Assembly: GCF_001905505.1 (NCBI RefSeq)
Contig: NZ_LIPG01000004.1
Location: forward strand, 620,001-684,000
DNA from: Streptomyces sp. CB02058
Lineage (GTDB): Bacteria; Actinomycetota; Actinomycetes; Streptomycetales; Streptomycetaceae
Length of the DNA: 64,000 nt
Direction: 5' to 3'
A program made the translations under genes and the position numbers. The notes beneath the pieces are model-generated. The model saw only the letters and a program-made list of their open reading frames with translations. It was not told the origin of the DNA and searched no databases. The first letter of the stretch is position 1. Every line of letters starts with the position of its first letter. Of the stretch, positions 17,320 through 25,150 are shown piece by piece.

Positions 17320-18234
17320 TCAGTCGCCGGTGGTCACGCGGACGTAGTCGACGACGAGTTGCTGCGGGAAGGTGGTGCTGCCGTCGGGGTCACCCGGCCA
17401 GTAGCCGCCCACCGCGAGGTTCAGGATGAGGAAGAACGGCTTGTCGAACACCCACTGGTTGCCGTTGAGATCGGCGGGCGTGCGGCGCTGGTACACCGTG
17501 CCGTCCACCGACCAGGTGATCGAGTCGGGCGCCCAGTCCACGGCGAAGGTGTGGAAGTCGTCGGCGAACGCCGCCCCGCCCGGCAGCGTGTAACCGGCGC
17601 CGATGCCGCCCGAACCCGAGTACCCCGGACCGTGCAGGGTTCCATGGACGGTGCCGGGCTCGAAGCCGACATTCTCCATGATGTCGATCTCACCGCTGTT
17701 GGGCCATCCCACACTGCCGATGTCGGCGCCCAGCATCCAGAACGCGGGCCAGATGCCCTGACCGCGCGGGATCTTCATCCGGCTCTCGACATGACCGTAC
17801 GTCGACGTGAACCTCCCCGAGGTGTTGAGGCGGGACGAGGTGTACTCGCAGGTCCCGTACCAGCACTGGTAGTTGCCGGGGTTCTCCTTGCGTGCGGTGA
17901 TGACGAGGTTGCCCTGGCCGTCGAGGGCGGCGTTGCTGGTGCCGGCCGTGTAGTACTGCCGTTCGTGGTTGCTGACGTTGTCGCCGGTCTCGGTCAGCCA
18001 CTTGGCACCGTCGACGGCGGAGCCCGCCGGCCCGTCGAACTCGTCGGCGAAGGCGACGGCCGCCGCGCCGGACGTGGAGGAGGACGCGGCCGTGCGGGGG
18101 TCGGGTGCGGCCGAGGCTCCGGCGGGAAGGGCGGTCATGGCGACGGAGCAGCAGAGCAGGGAGAGCGCGTAGATCGTGGCGCGGCGCTTCCTGGAGAGGC
18201 GCCGCACTGCGTGGTGGGGGGATGGCACGGTCAT
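17320..18234 (-). CDS. Secreted GH16 endo-1,3-beta-glucanase (laminarinase)
   Basis: 304 residues. The signal peptide is long and Arg-rich, with an RRLSRKRRA stretch before the hydrophobic core SLLCCSVAMTALPAGASA; it lacks the full Tat twin-Arg motif and is probably Sec-type. The catalytic domain starts near residue 60. The GH16 active site GEIDIMENVG contains Glu182, Asp184 and Glu187 (ExDxxE without the beta-bulge residue, as in laminarinases), and WPAFWMLG upstream forms the cleft. It cleaves beta-1,3-glucans such as fungal cell-wall glucan or laminarin outside the cell. No carbohydrate-binding module is present. A promoter and a DasR-like site lie upstream, suggesting induction alongside chitinases. 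Confidence 0.93.
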   Translation of the reverse strand: MTVPSPHHAVRRLSRKRRATIYALSLLCCSVAMTALPAGASAAPDPRTAASSSTSGAAAVAFADEFDGPAGSAVDGAKWLTETGDNVSNHERQYYTAGTSNAALDGQGNLVITARKENPGNYQCWYGTCEYTSSRLNTSGRFTSTYGHVESRMKIPRGQGIWPAFWMLGADIGSVGWPNSGEIDIMENVGFEPGTVHGTLHGPGYSGSGGIGAGYTLPGGAAFADDFHTFAVDWAPDSITWSVDGTVYQRRTPADLNGNQWVFDKPFFLILNLAVGGYWPGDPDGSTTFPQQLVVDYVRVTTGD

Positions 18235-18346
18235 CACATCATTTCCTGTGGGGGGAAACTGTGGGGGAACAAGTCATGCGCATGACAGATACGCGCTGAG
18301 AGGTGAACGCTTGGCACACCGGCCCCACGCGCATCTTTCAACACTT

Positions 18347-18376
18347 GATTTAATGCAGCGGCCGAAGACCCGTCAA
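18347..18376 (-). promoter_or_regulatory. Vegetative-type promoter of the GH16 gene
   Basis: On the minus strand a -35 TTGACG (18371-18376) and a -10 TAAATC (18347-18352) are 18 bp apart, close to the HrdB consensus. The predicted start leaves a leader of about 105 nt before the ATG. Confidence 0.6.
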
Positions 18377-18380
18377 GGAT

Positions 18381-18394
18381 CTGGTCCAGACCGG
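18381..18394 (-). promoter_or_regulatory. Candidate DasR-responsive element upstream of the GH16 promoter
   Basis: CTGGTCCAGACCGG carries the same TGGTCCAGACC core as the site at 5368 and ends 4 bp upstream of the GH16 -35. This is where chitinase-promoter repeats sit in Streptomyces. It is also 44 bp upstream of the divergent secreted-protein gene at 18438. Confidence 0.55.
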
Positions 18395-18437
18395 GCGGGT
18401 ACGGGTAGAAGTCGCCGCGGCAGGGAACGGACAACTC

Positions 18438-18971
18438 ATGCGCATCCGTACCGAAGTCGCCCTTCCCGCCGCTCTCCTCCTGGCTCTCGCCCTGTCGGCC
18501 CCGGCAGGCGTCGCGACGGCCTCCTCACCCGCGGCCGCCACCCCCGCTCCCCCGGCGTGCCGGGAAAGCGTCCTGACCGTCACCGCCAAGGCCTCGGGGC
18601 GGCCCTCGACGCTGCGGATCGGCGTCACCAACCACGGCCGGCACGCCTGTGTGGTCGACCGCGTCCCGACGGTGGTCTTCGGGGACCTGGACGGCCCTGC
18701 CCTGCCGGTGCCCGAGGGCGGGAGCGGCGCGTTCCGCGTACCCGCCGGCGGTTCGGCGTACGCGGCCGTGCGCACCCTGGACCCGGCGGCGACGGAGCTG
18801 CGGGTGGTGGACCGGCTGACGGTCGCCGCCGACCCCGCGCACCGCGGCCGGACGTTCGGCGCCGCGTCCCTGGGGTCTCCGGACGGAATCCGGGTCTGGG
18901 AGCCGGTCACCACCTGGTGGCACCGCTCCCGCGCGGCGGCCGACGCCGCGCTGGCGCGGTACACCGGCTGA
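18438..18971 (+). CDS. Secreted DUF4232-like protein
   Basis: 177 residues with a signal peptide (ALPAALLLALALSAPAGVATA). A beta-rich domain follows with the pattern of DUF4232: two Cys (PACRES and HACVVD), an immunoglobulin-like TLRIGVTNHG strand, a VPAGGSAYAAVRT strand, and a C-terminal WEPVTTWWH. Such proteins are abundant in Streptomyces and of unknown function, often lipoproteins; this one has no lipobox. It is divergent from the glucanase gene and could share its control region. Confidence 0.6.
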   Translation: MRIRTEVALPAALLLALALSAPAGVATASSPAAATPAPPACRESVLTVTAKASGRPSTLRIGVTNHGRHACVVDRVPTVVFGDLDGPALPVPEGGSGAFRVPAGGSAYAAVRTLDPAATELRVVDRLTVAADPAHRGRTFGAASLGSPDGIRVWEPVTTWWHRSRAAADAALARYTG

Positions 18972-19130
18972 CCGGCCCGTCCGCAGCGGACCGCCCGTAC
19001 GGCGGCCGTCGTGCGGCGCGCGGTCGGCGGCGGCACAGTGGAGGTACGGGCAGGGACGGTGCCGGGTTCCCGCGGCCTCCACGGGACGGGACGCGCGTCG
19101 TCCGGCGGCATCCCGGCGGAAGGATCAGGC

Positions 19131-19679
19131 GTGGACAGCGAGAGCACACGGCGTTTCGTGGTGCAGATCCACGACGCCCGGCGTATGCACTTCGACTTCC
19201 GTCTCGAGGTCGACGGCGTCCTGAAGTCCTGGGCCGTGCCGCGCGGCCCCTCGGACAACCCCCGGGACAAACGGCTGGCCGTGCCGACGGAGGACCATCC
19301 CCTGGAGTACCGCGAGTTCGAGGGAGTCATCCCGCAGGACGAGCAGGGCAGCGGCACCGTGATCGTCTGGGACCAGGGCACCTACAGACCGCTCAGCCAC
19401 GACCTCGAGGGGGATCCGGTTCCGTTCGCCGAGTCCCTGGAGCGCGGTCACGCGACGTTCTGGCTGGACGGGACCAAGCTGCGCGGCGAGTTCGCCCTCA
19501 CCCGCTTCCGCATCGACGACCAGGACGGGACGCCGGGACCCGAGGCCTGGCTCCTGATCAAGGCCAACGACCGCCAGGCCGTCCACGACCGGCCGGGCAC
19601 GCCCGATCCGTACCACGCGCGTTCTGCGCGCACGGGCCGCACACTGCACCAGGTCGCCGTCGCGGACCGGCAGGACTGA
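19131..19679 (+). CDS. Stand-alone LigD-type 3'-phosphoesterase domain protein
   Basis: 182 residues. QIHDARRMHFDFRLEVDGVLKS is the signature of the 3'-phosphoesterase module of bacterial LigD, with the His/Asp/Arg residues of the Mn-dependent site; RGPSDNPRDKRLAVPTEDHP and EGVIPQDEQGSGTVIVWDQG follow. In LigD this domain trims 3'-phosphate and ribonucleotide ends during non-homologous end joining. Here it is separate, with no ligase, polymerase or Ku gene nearby. GTG 19131 is chosen because GGAAGGA lies 7 nt before it. Its stop is only 6 bp from the stop of the convergent HEAT gene. Confidence 0.85.
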   Translation: MDSESTRRFVVQIHDARRMHFDFRLEVDGVLKSWAVPRGPSDNPRDKRLAVPTEDHPLEYREFEGVIPQDEQGSGTVIVWDQGTYRPLSHDLEGDPVPFAESLERGHATFWLDGTKLRGEFALTRFRIDDQDGTPGPEAWLLIKANDRQAVHDRPGTPDPYHARSARTGRTLHQVAVADRQD

Positions 19680-19685
19680 CCGCTC

Positions 19686-22600
19686 TCAGAGGGCGGCCCC
19701 CTCTCCCCCGGGGCCGGTGAGGCGGTCCAGCACCTCGGTGTAGCGGGTCCGCCTGTCCGGGCGGGCACGGGCGGCGGCGTGCCGGAGAGCCGGAACGGCC
19801 GCCGGGCCCATCAGCAGCAGCCCGTCGGCCGCCTCCGCCCGGACCGCCGGGTGCGGGTGGTCGAGCAGGGCGACCACCGTGGGGACGGCGGGTTCCCAGG
19901 AGGCGTGGCAGAGCGTCCTGATCGCCATGCGTCTGATGTCCGGCTGCGGGTCGTCCAGCAGTACGGCGGTGTGGAGCAGGTGGGAGGGCCGGTCGAGCAC
20001 GGACCGCGAGGTCCGGTGCGCGTGCAGTCTGACCTTCGGCCTGGGATGGGTCAGCAGTACGCCGATCACATCCCTCAGTTCCGGGTCGCGGTCGGCGCTC
20101 CGGCCCCCGTGCTCCTCCACCAGCCGGGAGAGCGCCCGGCGGATCTGCTCAGGACCTCCGGTACGGGCCAGGTCCAGCAGCTCCGTACGCCCCGGGCGGT
20201 GGACGGCCGTCGGCGGGGCCGCCTCACGAGGGGCGGAGCCGGGTCCTTCGTCCAGGAGGAGCCCGTCGGCGAGGTCGTCGCGCCCCTCGGCGCGCAGCCG
20301 GTCCCGGACACGCGTCATCTCCGGTGACACCGACAGCCGCTGCCCCGCCAGCAGGTCCAGGAACCCCCATGCACCCGCCTCCAGCCGGGTCCGCAGACGG
20401 TCCGCGAGCACATCGGCCGGGGCCGAACGCAGGGCGAGGGCGGTCTCCGCGCGGAGTGCGGCGGGGCCGTCCTCCCACCACCCGAGCAGCAGCGGGACGA
20501 AGGGGACGAGGTCCCAGGGCCCGAGGTACCGGGCGAGTCCGACGACCCTGCCGGGCACGATGTCACCGTCCTCCAGACCCGCCGGTCCGACGGTGGTCAG
20601 GGCACGGGCGAGGCGGCTCCCGGGCGGCGTCCGCACGCGGCCCCGCAGATACGCGTGGAGCACCGCGCGTGCGGCCTCCGGCTCGGGCCAGTCGAGGAGG
20701 CGGGTGGCCGCCGCGTCCCTGCGGCCGGCATCGGCCGCTTCCAGCATCTCCAGCAGCCGGGTGCGCTGCGCGGCGGAACGCGGCTGGTCGAGATCCCGGG
20801 CGTGTACGACTTCCGAAGCCGGGCCCGTGGTCTCCGCGAGGGTCCACGGGGGTACGCCGAGCGGCTGAAGGGCCGTCATCCAGGCGACGAGCAGGGCACG
20901 CGCGCGGTCGTCACCGGCCTCCGGGTAGACCTCCATGAGGGCCGAGAGCCGGTGCCGGGAGCCCGGCGCCGGCTGTTCCAGGCGCCGGAACCCCTCCAGA
21001 GCCTCCCCCGAGCGGGCCGCCGCGCGCAGCCCGGTCCGCCAGCCCTCCGCGTCGCCGTCGGCGTGCGGGACGGGGGCTCCGAACGCCTCGCGCAGAACGG
21101 AGGCTTCGGCGTCCGGGGCATCGGTGTCGAGGCGGGCGGCGGCGAGCGCCCGGTCCAGATCGTCGCCCGTCAGCACGGCCCCGCACGCCTTCAGCAGGAG
21201 CAGTGCGGGCAGGTGCGGTGCGGGTGACAGGGCGCGTACGGCCTCGGCGAGGACCGCGCGCTCGGCACCGGGCAGCAACGGTGCCACGGCGCGGAGTACG
21301 GCGAGGAGCCCGGGCCGCCGCTCCCGGTCACCGGCGAGCCCGTCGGCCAGCGTCCGGGCGGAACCCGCGAGGATCCGCAGCTCGTCGTCCGTCCACGGGG
21401 CGGGGCACATCCGCAGGACGAGGCCCAGCACCCGGCCCGCGGCGGCGGCCGGCGACGAGCGGGCCAGGCCGAGCCACGCGGCGAGCATCGGCCGCAGCCC
21501 CCGCAGGCGTGCCGGATCGAGGACGTCCGGGCTCTCCGCGATGCGCAGGGCGGTCGTGGCGTTCCAGCCGTGGGTGAGGAGCACGTCGGCGTCGGCGGCC
21601 GGCGAGGGCGCGCCGGCCACGTCGGCGGATCGGGTGATGCCGTGCGCGGCGAACAGTTCCCCGAGATCCGCGGCGCTCCCCGAACCGAGGCGTATTCGGC
21701 CGTCCGCGAGGAGCGCGAGCAGGCCGGGGACGACCGGAGAGCCCTGTTCGGCCAGGGCGAGCACCGTGCGGGAGGCCGGCAGCCGGTCGAGGCTGCGCAG
21801 GAGCAGGGTGCGCTCCCGGGGATCGCGGGCGCGTGCGGCGGCGGCCAGGACCGTGGCCGTGCGGGCGTCGCCGAGGATCGCCTCCAGCGCTGTGACGGCC
21901 TCGGCCCGCAGGCCGGGGTTGTCGTGGTGGCCGAGGGTGTGAAGGAGGCCGGGCACGGCCGCGGGCGTCCCGGCGCGGGCCAGCACCGTCGCGGCGGTCT
22001 TCCGGATGTTCATGGTGGGGTGGCCGAGCTGGGCGGTGATGGCGGGGCAGGCCCAGCGCGCCCGCGCGTGGCCGAGGGCCAGCAGCGCCTGACGCACGGT
22101 CTGGATGTCATCGGCCCTGGTCAGAGCGATCAGTGTGGCCGACAGCGCCTGTGCGTCCTCACCCTCCGCGTCCATGGCAAGAAGTGCGATCACCTGCTTG
22201 CGCACCTGAGGATCGGGGTGGCGCAGCAGCCGGTGCACGCGGGGGCGGGCCCGTGCCGAGGGGGCGTGCCGCAGGGCTTCGAGGAGGATCGACTGCTGAC
22301 GGGCCGGGAGCCCGGGCCGCTCCAGCAGGTCCAGCACGATCCCGGCCAGCAGTGCGTCGCCCGCCGCTCCGGGACCGGGGGCGTCGAGCAGGCAGGACGG
22401 CCGTATCCGGCGCCGCTCGTGCAGCCGGGCGCCGAGGCCGCGTATCGCGTGCAGGATCTCCTGGGGCACGACGGGTTCCCCGGCGCGGGCCGGTTCGGGC
22501 TGTGCGCCGGTGTCGACCGTCTCCCACGACGCGGCCAGTTCGCTCACGGTCCGCAGAAGGAGTGCGGTGACGGCCGGCAGGCCGGCCGCGCTGCCGTGGG

Positions 22601-24143
22601 CAGCCAGCGCGCACAGCGCGGCGACGGGGTCGGGGGGATCGGGTCGCGCGTGCAGCAGGGTCAGTTCCCGCTCGTCCGGGGCTCCCAGGTCGGCCGCGAC
22701 GGCGGGCGGCAGGGCGGCGGGATCCAGACGGGCGAGGAGGTCGCGCCGCAGGCCGGGATCGGTGTTCAGCTGCCAGAGGAGCTCGACGGCCCGGTGGCGG
22801 ACGGGGCGCAGATGGACCGCGATGTCACGGCCGTCGGCACTCGGGCCGAGGGCCTGGGCCAGCGTCGCGACGGTGCGGGGTCCGCCGATGGCTTCGAGGG
22901 TGCGGAGAGCCGCTTCTGGTGCCCGGGGCAGCAGGTCGAGCACGGCCTCCTCGGCTTCCTCGTACCGGAGTTCGCGGATCGCTTCGAGGAAGGGCCCGGG
23001 GACTGGGGCGGAGGGAAGGAGACGGGTGAGGGCCGCTCCGATCGGGAGCTCTCCGGTGCCCTGCTCCGCCAGGGCGACGAGCAGCGCGATCCGGCGCGGC
23101 CAGCCCGGGTCGTCCGGCGGCGCCTCGACGAGCAGGCCGAGCACGGCCGTTCGGCAGGTGTAGAGAATCGTCGCGACCGTGCGGGGATCGATGGAGTGAT
23201 CGGCGAGCGCCAGCCCGACGACATCCGGTGCCCTGGACTCCTCGGGGAAGTGCCCGCGCCGGTGCAGCCCTTGCAAGCAGGTCACCGCGGGCCCGGCGAG
23301 CAGCAACGGGTCCTCCGCCGCGATGTCCAGGAGCGCCCCGATGTCACCGCGTTCCGCCAGTCCGCCGAGGCGTTCCATGGCCGCCCGGCGTACGAGGGGA
23401 GGTACGGAGGTGTCGGCCGCGACCCGGGGCAGCAGCCCTCCATGGCCGTGCCGGACAGCGGCGTCGAGCGCGAGGACGGCGACGGGGACCGGCCTGCCTG
23501 GGGCGAGGTAGGGAGCGATACGCGCCTGGGGCAGCGGGTCCGAGGCGGCCCACGGCTGGGCCAGTTCCTCCAGGACGGCGGCCGCCACGGCTCGCTCGCC
23601 CGGCCGCACGTCGCCCGCCCCCGCGTCGAGCAGCCGGTCGAGACGGGTCCTGGCGAGGCCGGGCGCGAGCAGACCGGCATGAAGTCCCTGGCGGATCAGC
23701 CTGACCGCCTCGGTCCGCAGCACCGGGTCACCGGTGCCCGCGAGTTCGGCCACCAGGAGGTCGGGGCGGGGGGCGTCACCGGCGTCGATGCTCCGTACGG
23801 CCTGGTAGAGCAGCTCCCCCCGCCGTTCGTCCCGCAGCGCCGAGGGACGCGTGAGCAGCTCGGCCCGCGTCCAGGCGATCCGCACACGCACCGGCATCCC
23901 GGCCTCACGCCAGCGGGGAAGCCGCCCGCCCGGGAGGTGGATGCCGAGCCGCCCGTAGAGCCCGGCCAGCAGGAGCGACTCCTCCGGCTGCCGGGGCACG
24001 TCGTGCGGCAGCAGCTCCGCCAGCGCGGCCAGCTCCGCCGGGGCGGTCGGCGGGTGCGGCCCGTCGAGGCGTTCGGCGACGAGGCGCGGCGCCGGAGATC
24101 TCGTCGCCTGGTGTGTCCGCGCGTCGGCGGGGGTCCTGGTCAC
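19686..24143 (-). CDS. Very large HEAT-repeat protein (1485 aa)
   Basis: A 1485-residue, almost wholly helical protein with HEAT-like units throughout. The clearest are near residues 640-760 (HPDPQVRKQVIALLAM, TVRQALLALGHARA, HPTMNIRKTAATVLARAG, NPGLRAEAVTALEAILG) and in the last 110 residues (HPRPKVRLHAHRTS, DPQPDIRRMAIRTL, HPHPAVRAEAADGLLLMG). No signal peptide, membrane helix, kinase, helicase or catalytic motif is seen. HEAT solenoids are protein-binding scaffolds; the partner is unknown. Long Ala/Leu-rich stretches between recognisable repeats suggest degenerate units. The start is GTG 24143. It lies downstream of the sortase on the same strand, after a 172-nt gap with 21-bp repeats. I cannot assign a function. 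Confidence 0.8.
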   Translation of the reverse strand: MTRTPADARTHQATRSPAPRLVAERLDGPHPPTAPAELAALAELLPHDVPRQPEESLLLAGLYGRLGIHLPGGRLPRWREAGMPVRVRIAWTRAELLTRPSALRDERRGELLYQAVRSIDAGDAPRPDLLVAELAGTGDPVLRTEAVRLIRQGLHAGLLAPGLARTRLDRLLDAGAGDVRPGERAVAAAVLEELAQPWAASDPLPQARIAPYLAPGRPVPVAVLALDAAVRHGHGGLLPRVAADTSVPPLVRRAAMERLGGLAERGDIGALLDIAAEDPLLLAGPAVTCLQGLHRRGHFPEESRAPDVVGLALADHSIDPRTVATILYTCRTAVLGLLVEAPPDDPGWPRRIALLVALAEQGTGELPIGAALTRLLPSAPVPGPFLEAIRELRYEEAEEAVLDLLPRAPEAALRTLEAIGGPRTVATLAQALGPSADGRDIAVHLRPVRHRAVELLWQLNTDPGLRRDLLARLDPAALPPAVAADLGAPDERELTLLHARPDPPDPVAALCALAAHGSAAGLPAVTALLLRTVSELAASWETVDTGAQPEPARAGEPVVPQEILHAIRGLGARLHERRRIRPSCLLDAPGPGAAGDALLAGIVLDLLERPGLPARQQSILLEALRHAPSARARPRVHRLLRHPDPQVRKQVIALLAMDAEGEDAQALSATLIALTRADDIQTVRQALLALGHARARWACPAITAQLGHPTMNIRKTAATVLARAGTPAAVPGLLHTLGHHDNPGLRAEAVTALEAILGDARTATVLAAAARARDPRERTLLLRSLDRLPASRTVLALAEQGSPVVPGLLALLADGRIRLGSGSAADLGELFAAHGITRSADVAGAPSPAADADVLLTHGWNATTALRIAESPDVLDPARLRGLRPMLAAWLGLARSSPAAAAGRVLGLVLRMCPAPWTDDELRILAGSARTLADGLAGDRERRPGLLAVLRAVAPLLPGAERAVLAEAVRALSPAPHLPALLLLKACGAVLTGDDLDRALAAARLDTDAPDAEASVLREAFGAPVPHADGDAEGWRTGLRAAARSGEALEGFRRLEQPAPGSRHRLSALMEVYPEAGDDRARALLVAWMTALQPLGVPPWTLAETTGPASEVVHARDLDQPRSAAQRTRLLEMLEAADAGRRDAAATRLLDWPEPEAARAVLHAYLRGRVRTPPGSRLARALTTVGPAGLEDGDIVPGRVVGLARYLGPWDLVPFVPLLLGWWEDGPAALRAETALALRSAPADVLADRLRTRLEAGAWGFLDLLAGQRLSVSPEMTRVRDRLRAEGRDDLADGLLLDEGPGSAPREAAPPTAVHRPGRTELLDLARTGGPEQIRRALSRLVEEHGGRSADRDPELRDVIGVLLTHPRPKVRLHAHRTSRSVLDRPSHLLHTAVLLDDPQPDIRRMAIRTLCHASWEPAVPTVVALLDHPHPAVRAEAADGLLLMGPAAVPALRHAAARARPDRRTRYTEVLDRLTGPGGEGAAL

Positions 24144-24274
24144 CGTCGGATAGTAGTGGCCCGGCCCAGCTCCCCGGCCGGTGCGTGCCCGGCGCCGCCT
24201 GTGCCCTGCCGCTCCTCCAGGGACCGCGCGCCGCTCCGATCCGGCCGGGCATCAGGCGTTGCCGCGTACGGCGC

Positions 24275-24337
24275 CAGGTGCTCCCGAACGGCCGTCAGGT
24301 GTTCCCGGACGGGCGTCAGGTGTTCTTGGCGGAGGCC
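24275..24337 (-). repeat. Three 21-bp direct repeats at the end of the sortase gene
   Basis: Units starting at 24275, 24296 and 24317 begin CAGGTG; the first two match at 18 of 21 positions and the third is degenerate. The sortase stop codon lies at the junction of the second and third. Read on the minus strand in another frame they give the heptads REHLTPV, REHLTAV and REHLAPY. Confidence 0.6.
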
Positions 24338-25014
24338 AGGTGGGCGAAGACCACGACGTTGTCCTTGTAGTCCTTCGCCTTCTTGTCGTACAAACCGCCG
24401 CAGGTGATCAGCCGCAGCTGGGCGCTCCCCTTGTCGGCGTACACCCGGTCGTTCGGGAAGTCCGCCTTGCTGAACGTCTCGACCGAGTCGACCTTGAAGG
24501 TGACCACACTTCCGTCCTCGCGGGTGATGTCCACGGTGTTCCCTGCCTTGAGGGTGCTGAGCAGCAGGAACACGGCGGGCCCCGTCTTGGTGTCGACATG
24601 CCCGGCGACCACCGACGTGCCCCGCTCTCCGGGGGTCGCGCCGTCCTTGAACCAGCCGGCCAGGTTGGGATCGTTCGCGGGCGGCGCGTTCAGCTGTCCG
24701 GACGGTCCGATGGCGAGCGGTGTGAAGGGGGCGTCGACCGCGATGGACTTGATCGAGATCCGTTCGGGTTCGGACGGAGGCAGCCCCGGCGGGGCGGTGG
24801 ACGGTGAGGCCGAGGGCGTCGGTGAGGCCGGTGCGGACGAGGCGGACGGGGCGGGCAGGGAGACCATGGAAGGGGTCGGCGGGACTCCGGCCGACGCGTC
24901 GAAGGAGTTGTAGACGAGGAGGAAACCCAGGCCCACCGCCGCGACGGGCCACAGCAGGGAGCGGCCGAGGGCCGGGGAGGCGGAGTCTGCTTCGGACGGC
25001 TGCTGGGCGGCCAT
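24316..25014 (-). CDS. Class F sortase
   Basis: About 232 residues. One N-terminal membrane helix (LLWPVAAVGLGFLLVYNSF) is followed by a Ser/Pro/Ala linker and the sortase barrel from about residue 90 (ISIKSIAVDAPFTPLAIG). The catalytic His is in VVAGHVDTKTGPAVF and the Cys in LRLITCGGLYD, followed by KDNVVVFAHL. The residue usually Arg in the Cys-Gly-Gly...Asp-Arg region is Lys here (LYDKKAKDYKDN). Sortases cleave a sorting motif and attach the protein to the cell wall, acting on the outside of the membrane. ATG 25014 or 25020 starts it (GAAAGG upstream). The adjacent upstream gene encodes its most likely substrate. Confidence 0.88.
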   Translation of the reverse strand: MAAQQPSEADSASPALGRSLLWPVAAVGLGFLLVYNSFDASAGVPPTPSMVSLPAPSASSAPASPTPSASPSTAPPGLPPSEPERISIKSIAVDAPFTPLAIGPSGQLNAPPANDPNLAGWFKDGATPGERGTSVVAGHVDTKTGPAVFLLLSTLKAGNTVDITREDGSVVTFKVDSVETFSKADFPNDRVYADKGSAQLRLITCGGLYDKKAKDYKDNVVVFAHLASAKNT

Positions 25015-25089
25015 GCGCATGCTGCCTTTCGCGTGCGGAGGTGCGGGAGAACGGGAGGGACCCCGGCAGGTGTGCGGGGAAATCGGCGC

Positions 25090-25117
25090 GGCCACCGCCC
25101 TGGGGAGGGCGGCGGCC
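25090..25117 (-). terminator. Hairpin between the repeat-protein and sortase genes
   Basis: A stem of 4 plus 7 bp interrupted by one A-C mismatch around the loop GGGG, 34 nt past the repeat-protein stop. It could end or attenuate transcription so that less sortase than substrate is made. Confidence 0.5.
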
Positions 25118-25150
25118 ACGGCATGATCCATTCGGTGGTTCGGGCGCCCG

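Noticed and set aside
21570..24407. A 945-codon plus-strand frame
   Set aside because: Mirror of the HEAT-repeat gene; composition typical of shadow frames.
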